9,965 nt of DNA from Candidatus Stahliibacteriota bacterium (lineage in GTDB: Bacteria > Hydrothermota > Tepidihabitantia > B3-TA06): assembly GCA_030592225.1 (NCBI GenBank), contig JAUVJT010000069.1:1-9965 (forward strand). Direction: 5' to 3'. The position numbers and the translations under genes are program-made. Position 1 is the stretch's first letter, and every line of letters begins with the position of its first letter. Below are positions 1 to 7,121 of the stretch, one piece after another. Under the pieces are notes generated by a model that was not told where the DNA came from, did no database searches, and was given only the letters and a program-made list of their open reading frames with translations.

Positions 1-642
1 GAAGACCTTGCCACCTACCTTGCCGAGATGGGCATTCGGGTAAAATACCTGCACTCCGAAGTCAACGCCATCGAAAGAGTGGAGATACTGAGGGGATTGC
101 GCCTGGGCGAGTTCGACGTACTGGTGGGCATCAATCTTCTCAGGGAGGGTTTGGACCTGCCCGAGGTGTCGCTGGTGGCCATACTCGATGCGGACAAGGA
201 AGGATTCTTACGCGATACCCGGTCCCTGATCCAGACCTCAGGCCGGGCCGCACGCAATGTCAACGGTCTGGTTATCCTTTACGCCGACAAAAAAACGCTG
301 TCCATTCAGGCAACCATGAACGAGTGTAACCGCCGCCGCAAAAAACAAATCGCCTACAACGAAGAGCACAACATCACCCCCCAGACCATAAAAAAATCCA
401 TAAAACAGGTGATGGCCACCACCGAGGTTGCCGAGGGCAAAAAGAAATTTAAGGTTGATCTGGGCCACGAACCCGCTAACGAGGATGAGCGGCTGGAGAT
501 GATTGCGAGATTACGACAGGAGATGGGCGAAGCCTCCGAGCAGCTGGACTTCGAGAAAGCCGTCGTCTACCGCGACCGCATCACCGAACTCAAGCTCAAG
601 ATAGACAAGGATATACTGAAGAAAGGAACCCGACCGGGTTAA
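1..642 (+). CDS. uvrB: UvrABC excinuclease subunit B, C-terminal part (5' end outside window)
   Basis: UvrB is the damage-verifying helicase-like subunit of nucleotide excision repair: UvrA loads it on DNA and it then recruits UvrC. The reading frame is open from base 1 and gives 213 residues, about the last third of a normal UvrB. Visible are helicase motif V (DVLVGINLLREGLDLPEV, about residues 39-56), the LDADKEGFLR signature, and motif VI with its arginine finger (QTSGRAARN, about 78-86; the third residue is usually I). The last 40 residues form the UVR domain that binds UvrC (RLEMIARLRQEM and LDFEKAVVYRDRI). The stop is TAA at 640-642. No neighbour on the + strand is close enough to be clearly co-transcribed. 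Identity is secure from sequence alone. Confidence 0.97.
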   Translation, partial: EDLATYLAEMGIRVKYLHSEVNAIERVEILRGLRLGEFDVLVGINLLREGLDLPEVSLVAILDADKEGFLRDTRSLIQTSGRAARNVNGLVILYADKKTLSIQATMNECNRRRKKQIAYNEEHNITPQTIKKSIKQVMATTEVAEGKKKFKVDLGHEPANEDERLEMIARLRQEMGEASEQLDFEKAVVYRDRITELKLKIDKDILKKGTRPG

Positions 643-908
643 AATAGACTCAAAACCTCTTGGTTTGGCGCAAAGGGAAAACCACAAAAAATACGGTAAG
701 AAAATCTTGTGGGAGGATTTCATAGAGTTTATGGAAAATCAATAGCCTGCACGAACAAACAGGAGTACCCGACCCGGAGACGTTGTGCCTTGTGAGGTAC
801 AGCACGCTATATCTATCATACATTAGCCCCTGTAATTTTGAAATTTGATATTTGAATTTTGCATTTTGAAATGGTCTCAGCGAAAGACACCCTGAGATAA
901 AAAAATCA
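643..908. other. intergenic region after uvrB, no gene seen
   Basis: I find no convincing gene in this stretch. A 119-codon frame on the - strand (650-1009) runs through the hairpin element and low-complexity sequence and has no family resemblance. Bases 833-872 are strongly A+T-rich with a loose TTTGAA/TTTGAT period. A small inverted repeat, TCTCAG (875-880) and CTGAGA (892-897), is followed by seven A residues (899-905). Seen from the - strand that A run is a U tract directly after the 909-975 hairpin. No clear rho-independent terminator for uvrB is visible: the short AACCCG/CGGGTT repeat at its stop codon lacks a U tract. Confidence 0.5.
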
Positions 909-975
909 GTAGGGACACGGTAGAGCCTGCCCTGTGAGCGATTTGTATCGCTCATAGGGTATACGTCGCCCCTAC
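909..975. repeat. 67-bp palindromic hairpin element with mirrored ends (GTAGGG...CCCCTAC)
   Basis: The element starts with GTAGGGAC and ends with GTCGCCCCTAC, so its outer six bases pair exactly and further bases pair imperfectly. Inside lies a 13-bp stem, 930-942 with 947-959, around the loop TTGT (943-946), with only one G-T wobble at 934/955. On the - strand the structure is followed after three bases by seven T residues (complement of 899-905), so it might also act as a terminator for leftward transcription. It may equally be one copy of a dispersed, non-autonomous intergenic repeat. Only one copy is present here, so repeat status is inferred from its form. No target-site duplication is obvious. 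Confidence 0.55.
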
Positions 976-1028
976 TCCATAAGTCTCTGCTCCACTTTTG
1001 TTTTGACAACTCTACCGCACATCACTTC

Positions 1029-1056
1029 TTGACAATCCCCGATTTCTTGGTATCCT
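1029..1056 (+). promoter_or_regulatory. candidate promoter for the DUF2378-like gene
   Basis: A perfect TTGACA (1029-1034) is followed after 16 bases by TATCCT (1051-1056), which matches four of six bases of TATAAT. Transcription would start near 1063, leaving a leader of about 40 bases before the proposed start at 1103. A second TTGACA at 1003-1008 has no good -10 partner. The call rests on motif match and position only. Confidence 0.4.
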
Positions 1057-1090
1057 TCATAACCTTAAGCCAAAATTAAATTTAAGTCCT

Positions 1091-1105
1091 AAGGAGATTG
1101 ATATC
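1091..1105 (+). promoter_or_regulatory. ribosome binding site AAGGAG ahead of an ATC triplet
   Basis: AAGGAG (1091-1096) lies six bases before ATC (1103-1105), the usual distance for a start codon. The ATC is in frame with the DUF2378-like protein and is followed by codons for A-S-V-R-G, which is where the family begins. No ATG, GTG or TTG is in frame between the upstream stop (1004-1006) and 1195. The site therefore marks the intended start at 1103, whether or not ATC works there. Confidence 0.6.
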
Positions 1106-1663
1106 GCAAGTGTTCGCGGCAACTCGTTCAAGACCATCAGGCAGTGGGCTGAGAAACGTCTGGGCAAGGAGGAACATACACGGTTCGTCACCAGAATGGC
1201 GACTGAAGTAGCCCGCACTCATACCCAGGCCGAGTCACGCTTCTGGTATCCGCTCGAGCACCTCACCGCCATCTACGAACACATACTGACCGAGATCGGT
1301 AAAGGAGACGAGCGGGTTCTTGAAGAAGTGGGCAGCTTCATTGCCGAGACCGATCTTGGCGGAGTGCTGAAATCCCTTGTGGCATTCATCCCCATTACCA
1401 GAGCCATAAGCCGCACACCTTTCCTGTGGCCCAGATACGATGATTCAGGTGAGTTCAACGTGCTGTCGATTGATAAAGATGCTAAACGTGCGGCGCTTGA
1501 GCTTGCCGACTACGAAGGCGGGCCGCTACACTGCGTTATAATACGCGCCTGGCTCGAACGCGGCTGCGAACTCATAGGCGGCAAAGAAGTAGAAGTCAGG
1601 GAGACCAGGTGCCGCTGGAAGGACGGAGGAACGGTATGCCAGTGGGAATTAACGTGGAAGTAG
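1103..1663 (+). CDS. DUF2378/V4R-like (HNOB-fold) protein with ATC at the expected start codon
   Basis: The 186-residue product resembles the Myxococcus-type DUF2378 (TIGR02265) family, which shares the V4R/heme-NO-binding-like fold. These proteins are thought to be small sensory or adaptor modules, but no reaction is established. Supporting features are the N-terminal SVRGNSF with a helix after it, the central FWYPLEHLTAIYEHIL, the segment GSFIAETDLGGVLKSL, LWPRYDDSGEF, and a C-terminal strand pair with two cysteines (RCRWKDGG and VCQWELTW). The first ATG in frame (1196) would remove the conserved N-terminus, so I place the start at 1103, where AAGGAG is correctly spaced but the codon is ATC. 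Either ATC is used, or the start is mutated and the gene is silent, or one base is misread. The rest of the frame is intact. It converges with the - strand wHTH gene 88 bases away. Confidence 0.75.
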   Translation: MASVRGNSFKTIRQWAEKRLGKEEHTRFVTRMATEVARTHTQAESRFWYPLEHLTAIYEHILTEIGKGDERVLEEVGSFIAETDLGGVLKSLVAFIPITRAISRTPFLWPRYDDSGEFNVLSIDKDAKRAALELADYEGGPLHCVIIRAWLERGCELIGGKEVEVRETRCRWKDGGTVCQWELTWK

Positions 1664-1751
1664 TTGCTGCGATTGAAACCCTTTCCTGATCCGTAAAATC
1701 AAGGACTACCCCGGACGGCATCTTTGCGCACCCTGGATGGATTACCGGTCG

Positions 1752-2036
1752 CTACGGGGCAATTCTTCCCGCCAGTTCTTGTCCCAAATCAGTCAATTGG
1801 AATTCATTCTCGGACTGTTCCACCCAGCCCGAAGATTTCAACAACCTGAGGGAATTTCGCAGCACCCCCTCCAGAGCATACGCCGGTATCCGGGAACCAA
1901 CGTGAAACCCAACCCCTTCCAGCAAGGCATCGAACTTCAAAGGCTCCTTGGCCCTGGCAAAGGTTTTTATTATTGCCGCCGAGGCTGTAGTACGCTTGAA
2001 AAACTCAACAAGGGATTCTTCCAGAGGTAGGGACAT
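1752..2036 (-). CDS. small winged-helix DNA-binding protein (putative regulator)
   Basis: The 94-residue protein looks like a single winged helix-turn-helix domain of the MarR/PadR/ArsR type. Helices occupy roughly residues 5-60, a recognition-helix candidate lies at about 60-70 (LEGVLRNSLRLLKSSGWVE), and the wing follows, ending in the typical FQLTDLGQELAG at about 78-89. No sensor domain or metal-binding cluster is visible, so the ligand is unknown. Its start at 2034-2036 is fixed by AAAGGAGGA just upstream, which overlaps the TAA stop of the cupin gene. The two are therefore almost certainly co-transcribed and translationally coupled. It may regulate its own promoter at 2417-2444. The subfamily cannot be settled by eye. 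Confidence 0.7.
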   Translation of the reverse strand: MSLPLEESLVEFFKRTTASAAIIKTFARAKEPLKFDALLEGVGFHVGSRIPAYALEGVLRNSLRLLKSSGWVEQSENEFQLTDLGQELAGRIAP

Positions 2037-2048
2037 GCAAATCCTCCT

Positions 2049-2393
2049 TTAATCCTTCTGGTGCGGGACAAGGCATAAGAATCTTAATGTCTCTTGCCCG
2101 GTATTCTTAAAGTTGTGCATCTCGCCGGGTGAAACGAACACCGTCATACCGACCTTGATTGGCGCTTCGCCTTTCTGGCTGACCACCGCACCCTCACCTG
2201 CCAACACGTAAACCTCGTGCTCCCAGTCGTGGGAATGGTAAGGACTGTATCCGCCCGGTTCAATCTCAAACTCACGCATGGCAAAGTTGGGCGCATCGTC
2301 GGACTTGGAGATAAGCCAGCGTATCCTGGCCCCCTTTGCTCCTTCTACCTGCACCTTATCCTGTTTGACATCAGTGACGCGACGAACCAGCAT
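2049..2393 (-). CDS. small single-domain cupin protein
   Basis: This is a 114-residue, one-domain cupin_2 protein, a metal-binding beta-barrel. Motif 1 is clear: HSHDWEHEVYVLAGEG (about residues 53-68) supplies two histidines in the HxH pattern and a glutamate/histidine pair. Motif 2 is SPGEMHNFKNTG (about 88-99), giving the third histidine. A mononuclear metal site is thus complete. Small cupins range from isomerases and dioxygenases to sugar- or ligand-binding sensors, and nothing here decides between these. The start ATG (2391-2393) follows AAGGAGG at a short distance. Its stop codon overlaps the ribosome binding site of the winged-helix gene, so the two form a tight pair, possibly ligand sensor plus regulator. 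It has its own promoter just upstream. Confidence 0.88.
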   Translation of the reverse strand: MLVRRVTDVKQDKVQVEGAKGARIRWLISKSDDAPNFAMREFEIEPGGYSPYHSHDWEHEVYVLAGEGAVVSQKGEAPIKVGMTVFVSPGEMHNFKNTGQETLRFLCLVPHQKD

Positions 2394-2416
2394 GTAACCT
2401 CCTTGGATTTCGATAC

Positions 2417-2444
2417 ACTATACTTGGTGCAAAGGAATTGTCAA
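2417..2444 (-). promoter_or_regulatory. promoter for the cupin/winged-helix pair, overlapping the preceding stop codon
   Basis: On the - strand a perfect TTGACA (2439-2444) is followed after 16 bases by TATAGT (2417-2422), five of six matches to consensus. The TGA inside TTGACA is the stop codon of the 257-residue gene (2441-2443). Transcription would start near 2410, giving a leader of roughly 15-20 bases with the AAGGAGG site in it. The motif quality and exact position in the 47-base gap make this a good promoter candidate. Confidence 0.6.
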
Positions 2445-2446
2445 TT
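2436..2446. promoter_or_regulatory. candidate operator palindrome AATTGTCAATT over the -35 box
   Basis: AATTG-T-CAATT is a perfect 5+1+5 palindrome that covers the -35 hexamer of the cupin promoter. A dimeric winged-helix protein bound here would block RNA polymerase, and such a protein is encoded in the same transcript. The arms are short and A+T-rich, so chance occurrence is possible. Autoregulation is inferred from position. Confidence 0.3.
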
Positions 2447-3214
2447 GGCATCTTTTAACAACCCGGTTATCTCAGAAGATAGGAGAAGTCTGTAGGCTGG
2501 AGCCTGACTGGTTTTGTATGCAGCAGAATGGCGCACCGGGACACGCGGAACCATCTCAGGCTTTATACCCACAGAACGGGATTGCGGCAAAATACGTTCC
2601 TGACGCCTGGATAAATCGGCTGAGATGCAGGCGGCTGAGCGTTTCACCGCATCAAAGATTATTCCGGGAGCAATCCCCAGTTCCTTTGCAGGCCGGAGAT
2701 TGATGCGGTAAAGATCGCCTTCAGGCGAGATGCGTTCGGCAAAAGGTTCGGCGTTCTCAAAATCAAGCGAGTCCCATTCATCTTTGAATGACCTCCAGGC
2801 CGATTGCGGAGCGGAAAGCAGATGCTCGCTCCCATACACCGCCTGGAAGATGAGTTTCAACTTGTCCTGCTCAGCAAGCTCACCGTGAAGCGCCTGTTGG
2901 TCGGCAATTATCTCAGCAAAGGACACCGAAGCTGAAAAATCATCGGGAGGTCTGGGGTACGAATATGAAGGAAACTCGGTGCCCACGATTTCTCTGGACA
3001 GTATTGAGTGCTTTATTCTAACGTCTCCAAAGGACAGTTCATGGGTTCTTTTAAGAAGTGCGTCAAGTATCCTCAGGTAGGCCTTTTGCCTGCGCAATGG
3101 ATCAAACGTACCCAGAACAAAAGTGGACAGCACGAACCCGCCCGATGAAAAAAACACACTGGTCACGGGCACGGTCCCTTCCCGGACAGGTTCAAGCCAG
3201 AGAAGCTCTCCCAT
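2441..3214 (-). CDS. conserved-looking protein of unknown function, 257 aa, in operon with the C25 peptidase
   Basis: I do not recognise a characterised family. Blocks that look conserved are KLIFQAVYGSEHLL (residues 120-133), LYRINLRPAKELGI (168-181) followed by a helix ending IIFDAVKRSA, and near the C-terminus PVRHSAAYKTSQAPAYRLL (226-244). The histidines at about 131 and 229 and nearby acidic residues could form a site, but this is a guess. The first 65 residues contain a beta-hairpin-like stretch (VTSVFFSSGGFVLSTFVLG) and then a helix, and may be a separate domain. There is no signal peptide or membrane segment, so a cytoplasmic location is likely. The start at 3212-3214 follows AAAGGAGG by nine bases, only 20 bases after the peptidase stop, so it is probably on the same mRNA. 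Its TGA stop lies within the -35 box of the next promoter. Confidence 0.75.
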   Translation of the reverse strand: MGELLWLEPVREGTVPVTSVFFSSGGFVLSTFVLGTFDPLRRQKAYLRILDALLKRTHELSFGDVRIKHSILSREIVGTEFPSYSYPRPPDDFSASVSFAEIIADQQALHGELAEQDKLKLIFQAVYGSEHLLSAPQSAWRSFKDEWDSLDFENAEPFAERISPEGDLYRINLRPAKELGIAPGIIFDAVKRSAACISADLSRRQERILPQSRSVGIKPEMVPRVPVRHSAAYKTSQAPAYRLLLSSEITGLLKDAN

Positions 3215-3234
3215 GCGGCAGCGCCTCCTTTAAT

Positions 3235-6200
3235 CTAGTGCACTACTATAAACTTACCGGTTACCGCGGTTCGCGCGTTGGGAAGCCAGGCATCTTCACT
3301 CTCGGCACTCAAACGATAGATGTAGACGCCGTTAGGCAACGACCTGGCGTCAGCATCGAGACCGTCCCAGAAATAAGCGCCGAATCCCGCGGGGTAGGAA
3401 ACCGACGCAAGTCGCCGCACCAGGCGTCCGCTTACCGTAAAAATCTGAACAGATACCCTGGAAGCGGCATTAAGATCGAAAGTAAACTCAGCGGCGCCGG
3501 AGACCGGGTTAGGATAAACCAGGGGATCTGCAATCTCGAGTTGGCGCACAAAAGAAGTATAGATGGTGAGTTCATAATCTTCTGAATTGAGTAAATTGTC
3601 GACGGCGTGAACGGTAAGGATGTTTTCCTCACTGGTAAGATTTAGTGGAATGTCTGCCGCGCCTTTCGTGGCAAGTTCGCCTCCCGTGATTTCATAAGAG
3701 AAGTAGTTCGCCAGACTGATGACCTCATCATTAATGACAAGACTGAGTGAGTCGCCTTCCCAGCCGGCCAGACCGGTAAGATTTATGCCTGACGGGTCTT
3801 CAAGCTCAACCGTGAGTGTAAAAGACGGAGGCAGGGTATCTCCATCTGTGATTTCGGCTCCATCGGCCAGAAAACGGACTGACGGGCCCTGGTAGTCGGC
3901 AATCGTGAGAAGAGCGCTATCCACCTCTATTCCATCAATCTGGTAGGTGTAGATTGAATCCTGGTCTGCGCACACAACCCGCCAGTACGCGGAGTCGCCT
4001 TGATTTATACCGGCAGGAACAATAAAACGCAGGGTTTGTTCTCCTGCATCAACGTCGCCGGCGGCGCGGTAAAGCAACTCGCCTGATGAATAATAAGGTG
4101 TAGCACGACGTTCAGAGGTTTTCAGCCTCCAGTCGCCCCGAGCGGTGGTAAACCATTGAGTGGAAGAAGACGAAGGCTGAAACGTAATTTCAGCAGTATC
4201 GCCGGTAACGAACGTATCTGCCTCGTCGCTTAAACTCAATGCAGTGGGAAACAGCATGGGAACTCCCGGATCTCCCAGCAACACGTATAGAATATGGTTA
4301 TTTCCGTCAGCAAGGCGCATATTGTAGAAAAGATCACCTATATTGGCATGCTTGAAATCCCGGAATGCTTCCAGCAGGTGAACCGACAGGGTTTCATTGT
4401 CCCTTGGTCCGGTTGCCTTGGTTGCGGCGATGGAAGCAATGGTTCCACCCCGCTCATGACGCACTAGTTCCTCTGCAACGCATTCCCACCTGGTATCTTC
4501 GAACCGACCGACCCCGCATGAATATAACAAAGCCAAAGGAAGCCTGTTCCCGTTGTGCAGGCGTGGAACGTCGGTGTTGAGGAAAACCTCTTCATGCGTC
4601 AACTGACTCCCGTTGCCATGACCGAAGAATATCCAAAGCAGTTCCCCCAGGTTAATCGCGTCAATCAAGGCAACCTTGGCATCTGGTTTTTGTCCGCCAA
4701 CCAGCGTATAACTGGAAAGGTAAACCTTAACCGGCTCGAATTCCGGGTAAAGGTAGTGTTTGGCGATATTTTCGTTGATGGGAATGTGATTAATACCATC
4801 CGTATCCGGAGGTGCACCTTCCCAATCGTCGTCGGCCAACAAAAGAACGCGGGCGCTCCACTCACCGAACGGCTCCGATTCGTACGCCTTGATTTTATCC
4901 AGAATTGCATAAGCCTCCCTTAAATCACGCGCCGTTATACGCCCGATAACCACCTCAGGCATTGAGCCGCCCTCATCGAAATCTCCAAACCATATCTCTC
5001 TGGCCGCGGCTACAGATTGGTACACGTTGGGATCTATCACGTAACCCGAGGTGTAGATTGGAAAGTACTCCGGTCGGGAGGAAAATTCGAGGTTGTTTTT
5101 GTAGTCGTAGGTTCCGTCGCCCAGAATCAACACGTAGAACGCCCGGCCACCGCTTTTATCATAGACAAAGGAAAGGAAGTGACGAACGGCCTGCGGCTCG
5201 GCCAATCCGTAACCAAAGTCCCGGACTATATCGGCCAAATCAATCGCAGCCGTTTTTGGCGAGCTGACGCCGGGTACCTGGAGATTCTCGGCGCGATATT
5301 CGGCAAAGGCCTGGGCCGCCTCAAAATTTTCGCTGGTGGACACAACCAGGTAATCAGCATCCCAATTCACCTCCCACAGCGCTCCAGGCTCCGACTTCTG
5401 AAGCCCCGGAGTCGGAAGTTTGCGCTCTTCCGTTATCCACACGGGTATGCGCGAAGCTATCCTGGGACTCATGCAGAGCTTCCCGCGATCGAGCTGCCAG
5501 TCAGTCATAATCACCGGATCGGCAGGATTGCTGACATCGAAAAGGAACGGGGCTGACTTAAGACCGCTCAAAGCATAAGTGCCCTGCCCATCCATTTCAA
5601 CCCAGAACTCGCCGTGCTTAAAGGTAAGCTCACGCTCGCCCACAACCCTTATCCAGTCAGGATACAACTTCTGTTGTCCCGCTCCAAAGGTCTCAACCCG
5701 AAGAGACAGTTCTTTTTCTATGACTATATCCGGGGAAACAACGGTATAGTATGGAGGATTTGTCCCCTTACCTGCCACCTCTATACGATAAAAGGTATCG
5801 TCCCCGACCGATAAACTAAAACCTGTCTGCTCGGTGGTGGTGTAGGTTCGAGAAATAAAGGTGTCTATACCGACCATTCCGGCAAGGTCGAGAGTAAAGG
5901 TGACGGTATCGTCAATCTCTTCCCATAACCAAAGAAATCCGGAACGGCCCGGGCATTTGTGATCTTCCTCAAAGTGAAGCACAGCCTGGGCAGTGCTCAA
6001 AGCGTCTTCCGGATCATCAGACAAAGGGTGCACCGGACGCGTACGTATGCGGCTGCCTTCGCTTCTGCCCCATGTCAACCAGTATACGTTCTCCCTGACA
6101 AACGGATTAACTTCAACGCTGCGTTCAGCAAACTGCCAGCGGTTCGCGCCGCGCGCGAAGAAAACCACGTAATCCTGGCGATCAAATGTCCCGTCATCTT

Positions 6201-7032
6201 CACCGTGAACGTACACGGGAAGCTCTGCAAGCGTATCGGGCATGGGACCTGCAAAATCTCGTTCACCGGGATACAGCAACCGAAGGGTTCGCGGGGCAAT
6301 CTTTTTAGGATCGATGCCCGCCTTCTTCAAATCCCGGTAACGAATCCTGTAGACTCCATCTTTCGCAATAGTTACTTTTACCCAGTTTGTCGATTCGCCA
6401 AAGGGATTGGGAGCAACAGGCTGAGGAGCGAGACGCCAATCCTTGCTCTGCTCATAATTCAGGATATTTCGGGCATAGATGCGTTCGGCTGGATCGTTCC
6501 TTAGGGGCGCCGGCCTGGTATCTCGCGGTTCCTCGAACGTTACGTTCAGATTTACCCCGTCATAGAGCACCAGGCTCCGCCTGGTATAATCATATCTCAA
6601 AGGCGTGACTTCGATAACGGCCACCCTGCACCCGCGCCACCGGGTAAGGTAAAAGGTCACCGGTTCAAGGGTATCTGCCCAGCCAAGTTCCGGATCAGGC
6701 TCCGGTCCTATACCCGGTGATTCATAAACGGAGAGCCGTACGCCCCTTAGCTCGCGTGACGCACCAAAGGAATAGCTGAAGTTCACCTCCCCTTCCGGAG
6801 GCACTCCAAGCACGATGCGATAACGCGGCAGGGCTGGTCCCCCCGGCTTTCCCACCGCAAAAGCGCCGGGGTAGAATGCAGGAAGGTTAATCTCGCCATG
6901 GGACTGCAAAACGTTGATTTCCGATGGAACTTCCAATCTGACCCGAACCCCGTCAGAGGTGGTGGATATAAGCCGCGGCTGCGCCCATATGGCCGTTGCC
7001 GCGAACAAAAGGTAGAGGTTAATTTTTTTCAT
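3235..7032 (-). CDS. secreted C25 cysteine peptidase, gingipain/PorU-like, with T9SS-type C-terminal sorting domain
   Basis: The 1265-residue protein begins with a Sec signal peptide (MKKINLYLLFAATAIWA, cleavage likely after residue 17). A beta-rich N-terminal region follows, with a PorU-like segment from about residue 217 (WVKVTIAKDGVYRIRYRDL, then VYVHGEDDGTFDRQDYVVFF). The peptidase C25 domain spans roughly 555-928: LILGDGTYDY with Asp639, the catalytic His805 in FFGHGNG and the catalytic Cys839 in LLYSCGVGRF. The 34-residue His-Cys spacing agrees with gingipain R. Ig-like beta domains follow, then a C-terminal domain (about 1164-1265) with YPNP, VSGRLVRRL and NGVYIYRL, typical of type IX sorting or FlgD-like modules. 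It should be exported to the cell surface or medium. PorU, the T9SS sortase, and gingipain-like proteases share this architecture, so the role (sortase or degradative protease) is open. It has its own promoter upstream and a gene of unknown function downstream. Confidence 0.93.
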   Translation of the reverse strand: MKKINLYLLFAATAIWAQPRLISTTSDGVRVRLEVPSEINVLQSHGEINLPAFYPGAFAVGKPGGPALPRYRIVLGVPPEGEVNFSYSFGASRELRGVRLSVYESPGIGPEPDPELGWADTLEPVTFYLTRWRGCRVAVIEVTPLRYDYTRRSLVLYDGVNLNVTFEEPRDTRPAPLRNDPAERIYARNILNYEQSKDWRLAPQPVAPNPFGESTNWVKVTIAKDGVYRIRYRDLKKAGIDPKKIAPRTLRLLYPGERDFAGPMPDTLAELPVYVHGEDDGTFDRQDYVVFFARGANRWQFAERSVEVNPFVRENVYWLTWGRSEGSRIRTRPVHPLSDDPEDALSTAQAVLHFEEDHKCPGRSGFLWLWEEIDDTVTFTLDLAGMVGIDTFISRTYTTTEQTGFSLSVGDDTFYRIEVAGKGTNPPYYTVVSPDIVIEKELSLRVETFGAGQQKLYPDWIRVVGERELTFKHGEFWVEMDGQGTYALSGLKSAPFLFDVSNPADPVIMTDWQLDRGKLCMSPRIASRIPVWITEERKLPTPGLQKSEPGALWEVNWDADYLVVSTSENFEAAQAFAEYRAENLQVPGVSSPKTAAIDLADIVRDFGYGLAEPQAVRHFLSFVYDKSGGRAFYVLILGDGTYDYKNNLEFSSRPEYFPIYTSGYVIDPNVYQSVAAAREIWFGDFDEGGSMPEVVIGRITARDLREAYAILDKIKAYESEPFGEWSARVLLLADDDWEGAPPDTDGINHIPINENIAKHYLYPEFEPVKVYLSSYTLVGGQKPDAKVALIDAINLGELLWIFFGHGNGSQLTHEEVFLNTDVPRLHNGNRLPLALLYSCGVGRFEDTRWECVAEELVRHERGGTIASIAATKATGPRDNETLSVHLLEAFRDFKHANIGDLFYNMRLADGNNHILYVLLGDPGVPMLFPTALSLSDEADTFVTGDTAEITFQPSSSSTQWFTTARGDWRLKTSERRATPYYSSGELLYRAAGDVDAGEQTLRFIVPAGINQGDSAYWRVVCADQDSIYTYQIDGIEVDSALLTIADYQGPSVRFLADGAEITDGDTLPPSFTLTVELEDPSGINLTGLAGWEGDSLSLVINDEVISLANYFSYEITGGELATKGAADIPLNLTSEENILTVHAVDNLLNSEDYELTIYTSFVRQLEIADPLVYPNPVSGAAEFTFDLNAASRVSVQIFTVSGRLVRRLASVSYPAGFGAYFWDGLDADARSLPNGVYIYRLSAESEDAWLPNARTAVTGKFIVVH

Positions 7033-7058
7033 GCTGTCTCCCTGTCCTCCTGTTTGAC

Positions 7059-7083
7059 GATCCCATTCCCGAAAGAATGGATC
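7059..7083 (-). promoter_or_regulatory. hairpin in the 5' leader of the C25 peptidase mRNA
   Basis: Bases 7075-7083 (GAATGGATC) pair with 7059-7068 (GATCCCATTC), leaving one bulged base and a six-base loop (7069-7074). The stem sits between the promoter and the ribosome binding region in a leader of about 80 bases. No U tract follows in the direction of transcription, so it is not a typical terminator. It could stabilise the mRNA or bind a regulator, but the function is unknown. Confidence 0.4.
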
Positions 7084-7121
7084 TGTTTATTCTCATGACA
7101 AACCAATTCCCATATCTCTCG

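Noticed and set aside
627..640. AACCCG/CGGGTT inverted repeat at the uvrB stop as a terminator
   Set aside because: The stem is only five or six pairs with a very small loop, and an A run, not a T run, follows in the direction of transcription.
875..897. TCTCAG/CTGAGA inverted repeat as a separate regulatory hairpin
   Set aside because: Six pairs around an 11-base loop in sequence of this composition is weak; the adjacent A run fits a terminator only for the 909-975 hairpin on the opposite strand.
650..1009. 119-codon open frame on the - strand
   Set aside because: It crosses the A+T-rich tract and the palindromic element, shows no domain or ribosome binding site, and its composition follows the repeat rather than a protein.
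1196..1663. ATG at 1196 as start of the DUF2378-like gene
   Set aside because: It lacks a good ribosome binding site and would delete the conserved N-terminal S-V-R-G-N-S-F block, whereas AAGGAG is well placed for 1103.
1664..1751. Terminator between the converging DUF2378-like and winged-helix genes
   Set aside because: I found no stem followed by a T run on either strand; only a weak GATCCGT/ACGGCATC pairing with a long loop.
4555..5556. Several + strand frames of 100-180 codons opposite the peptidase gene
   Set aside because: They are antisense shadows of the C25 coding sequence, without ribosome binding sites or recognisable domains.
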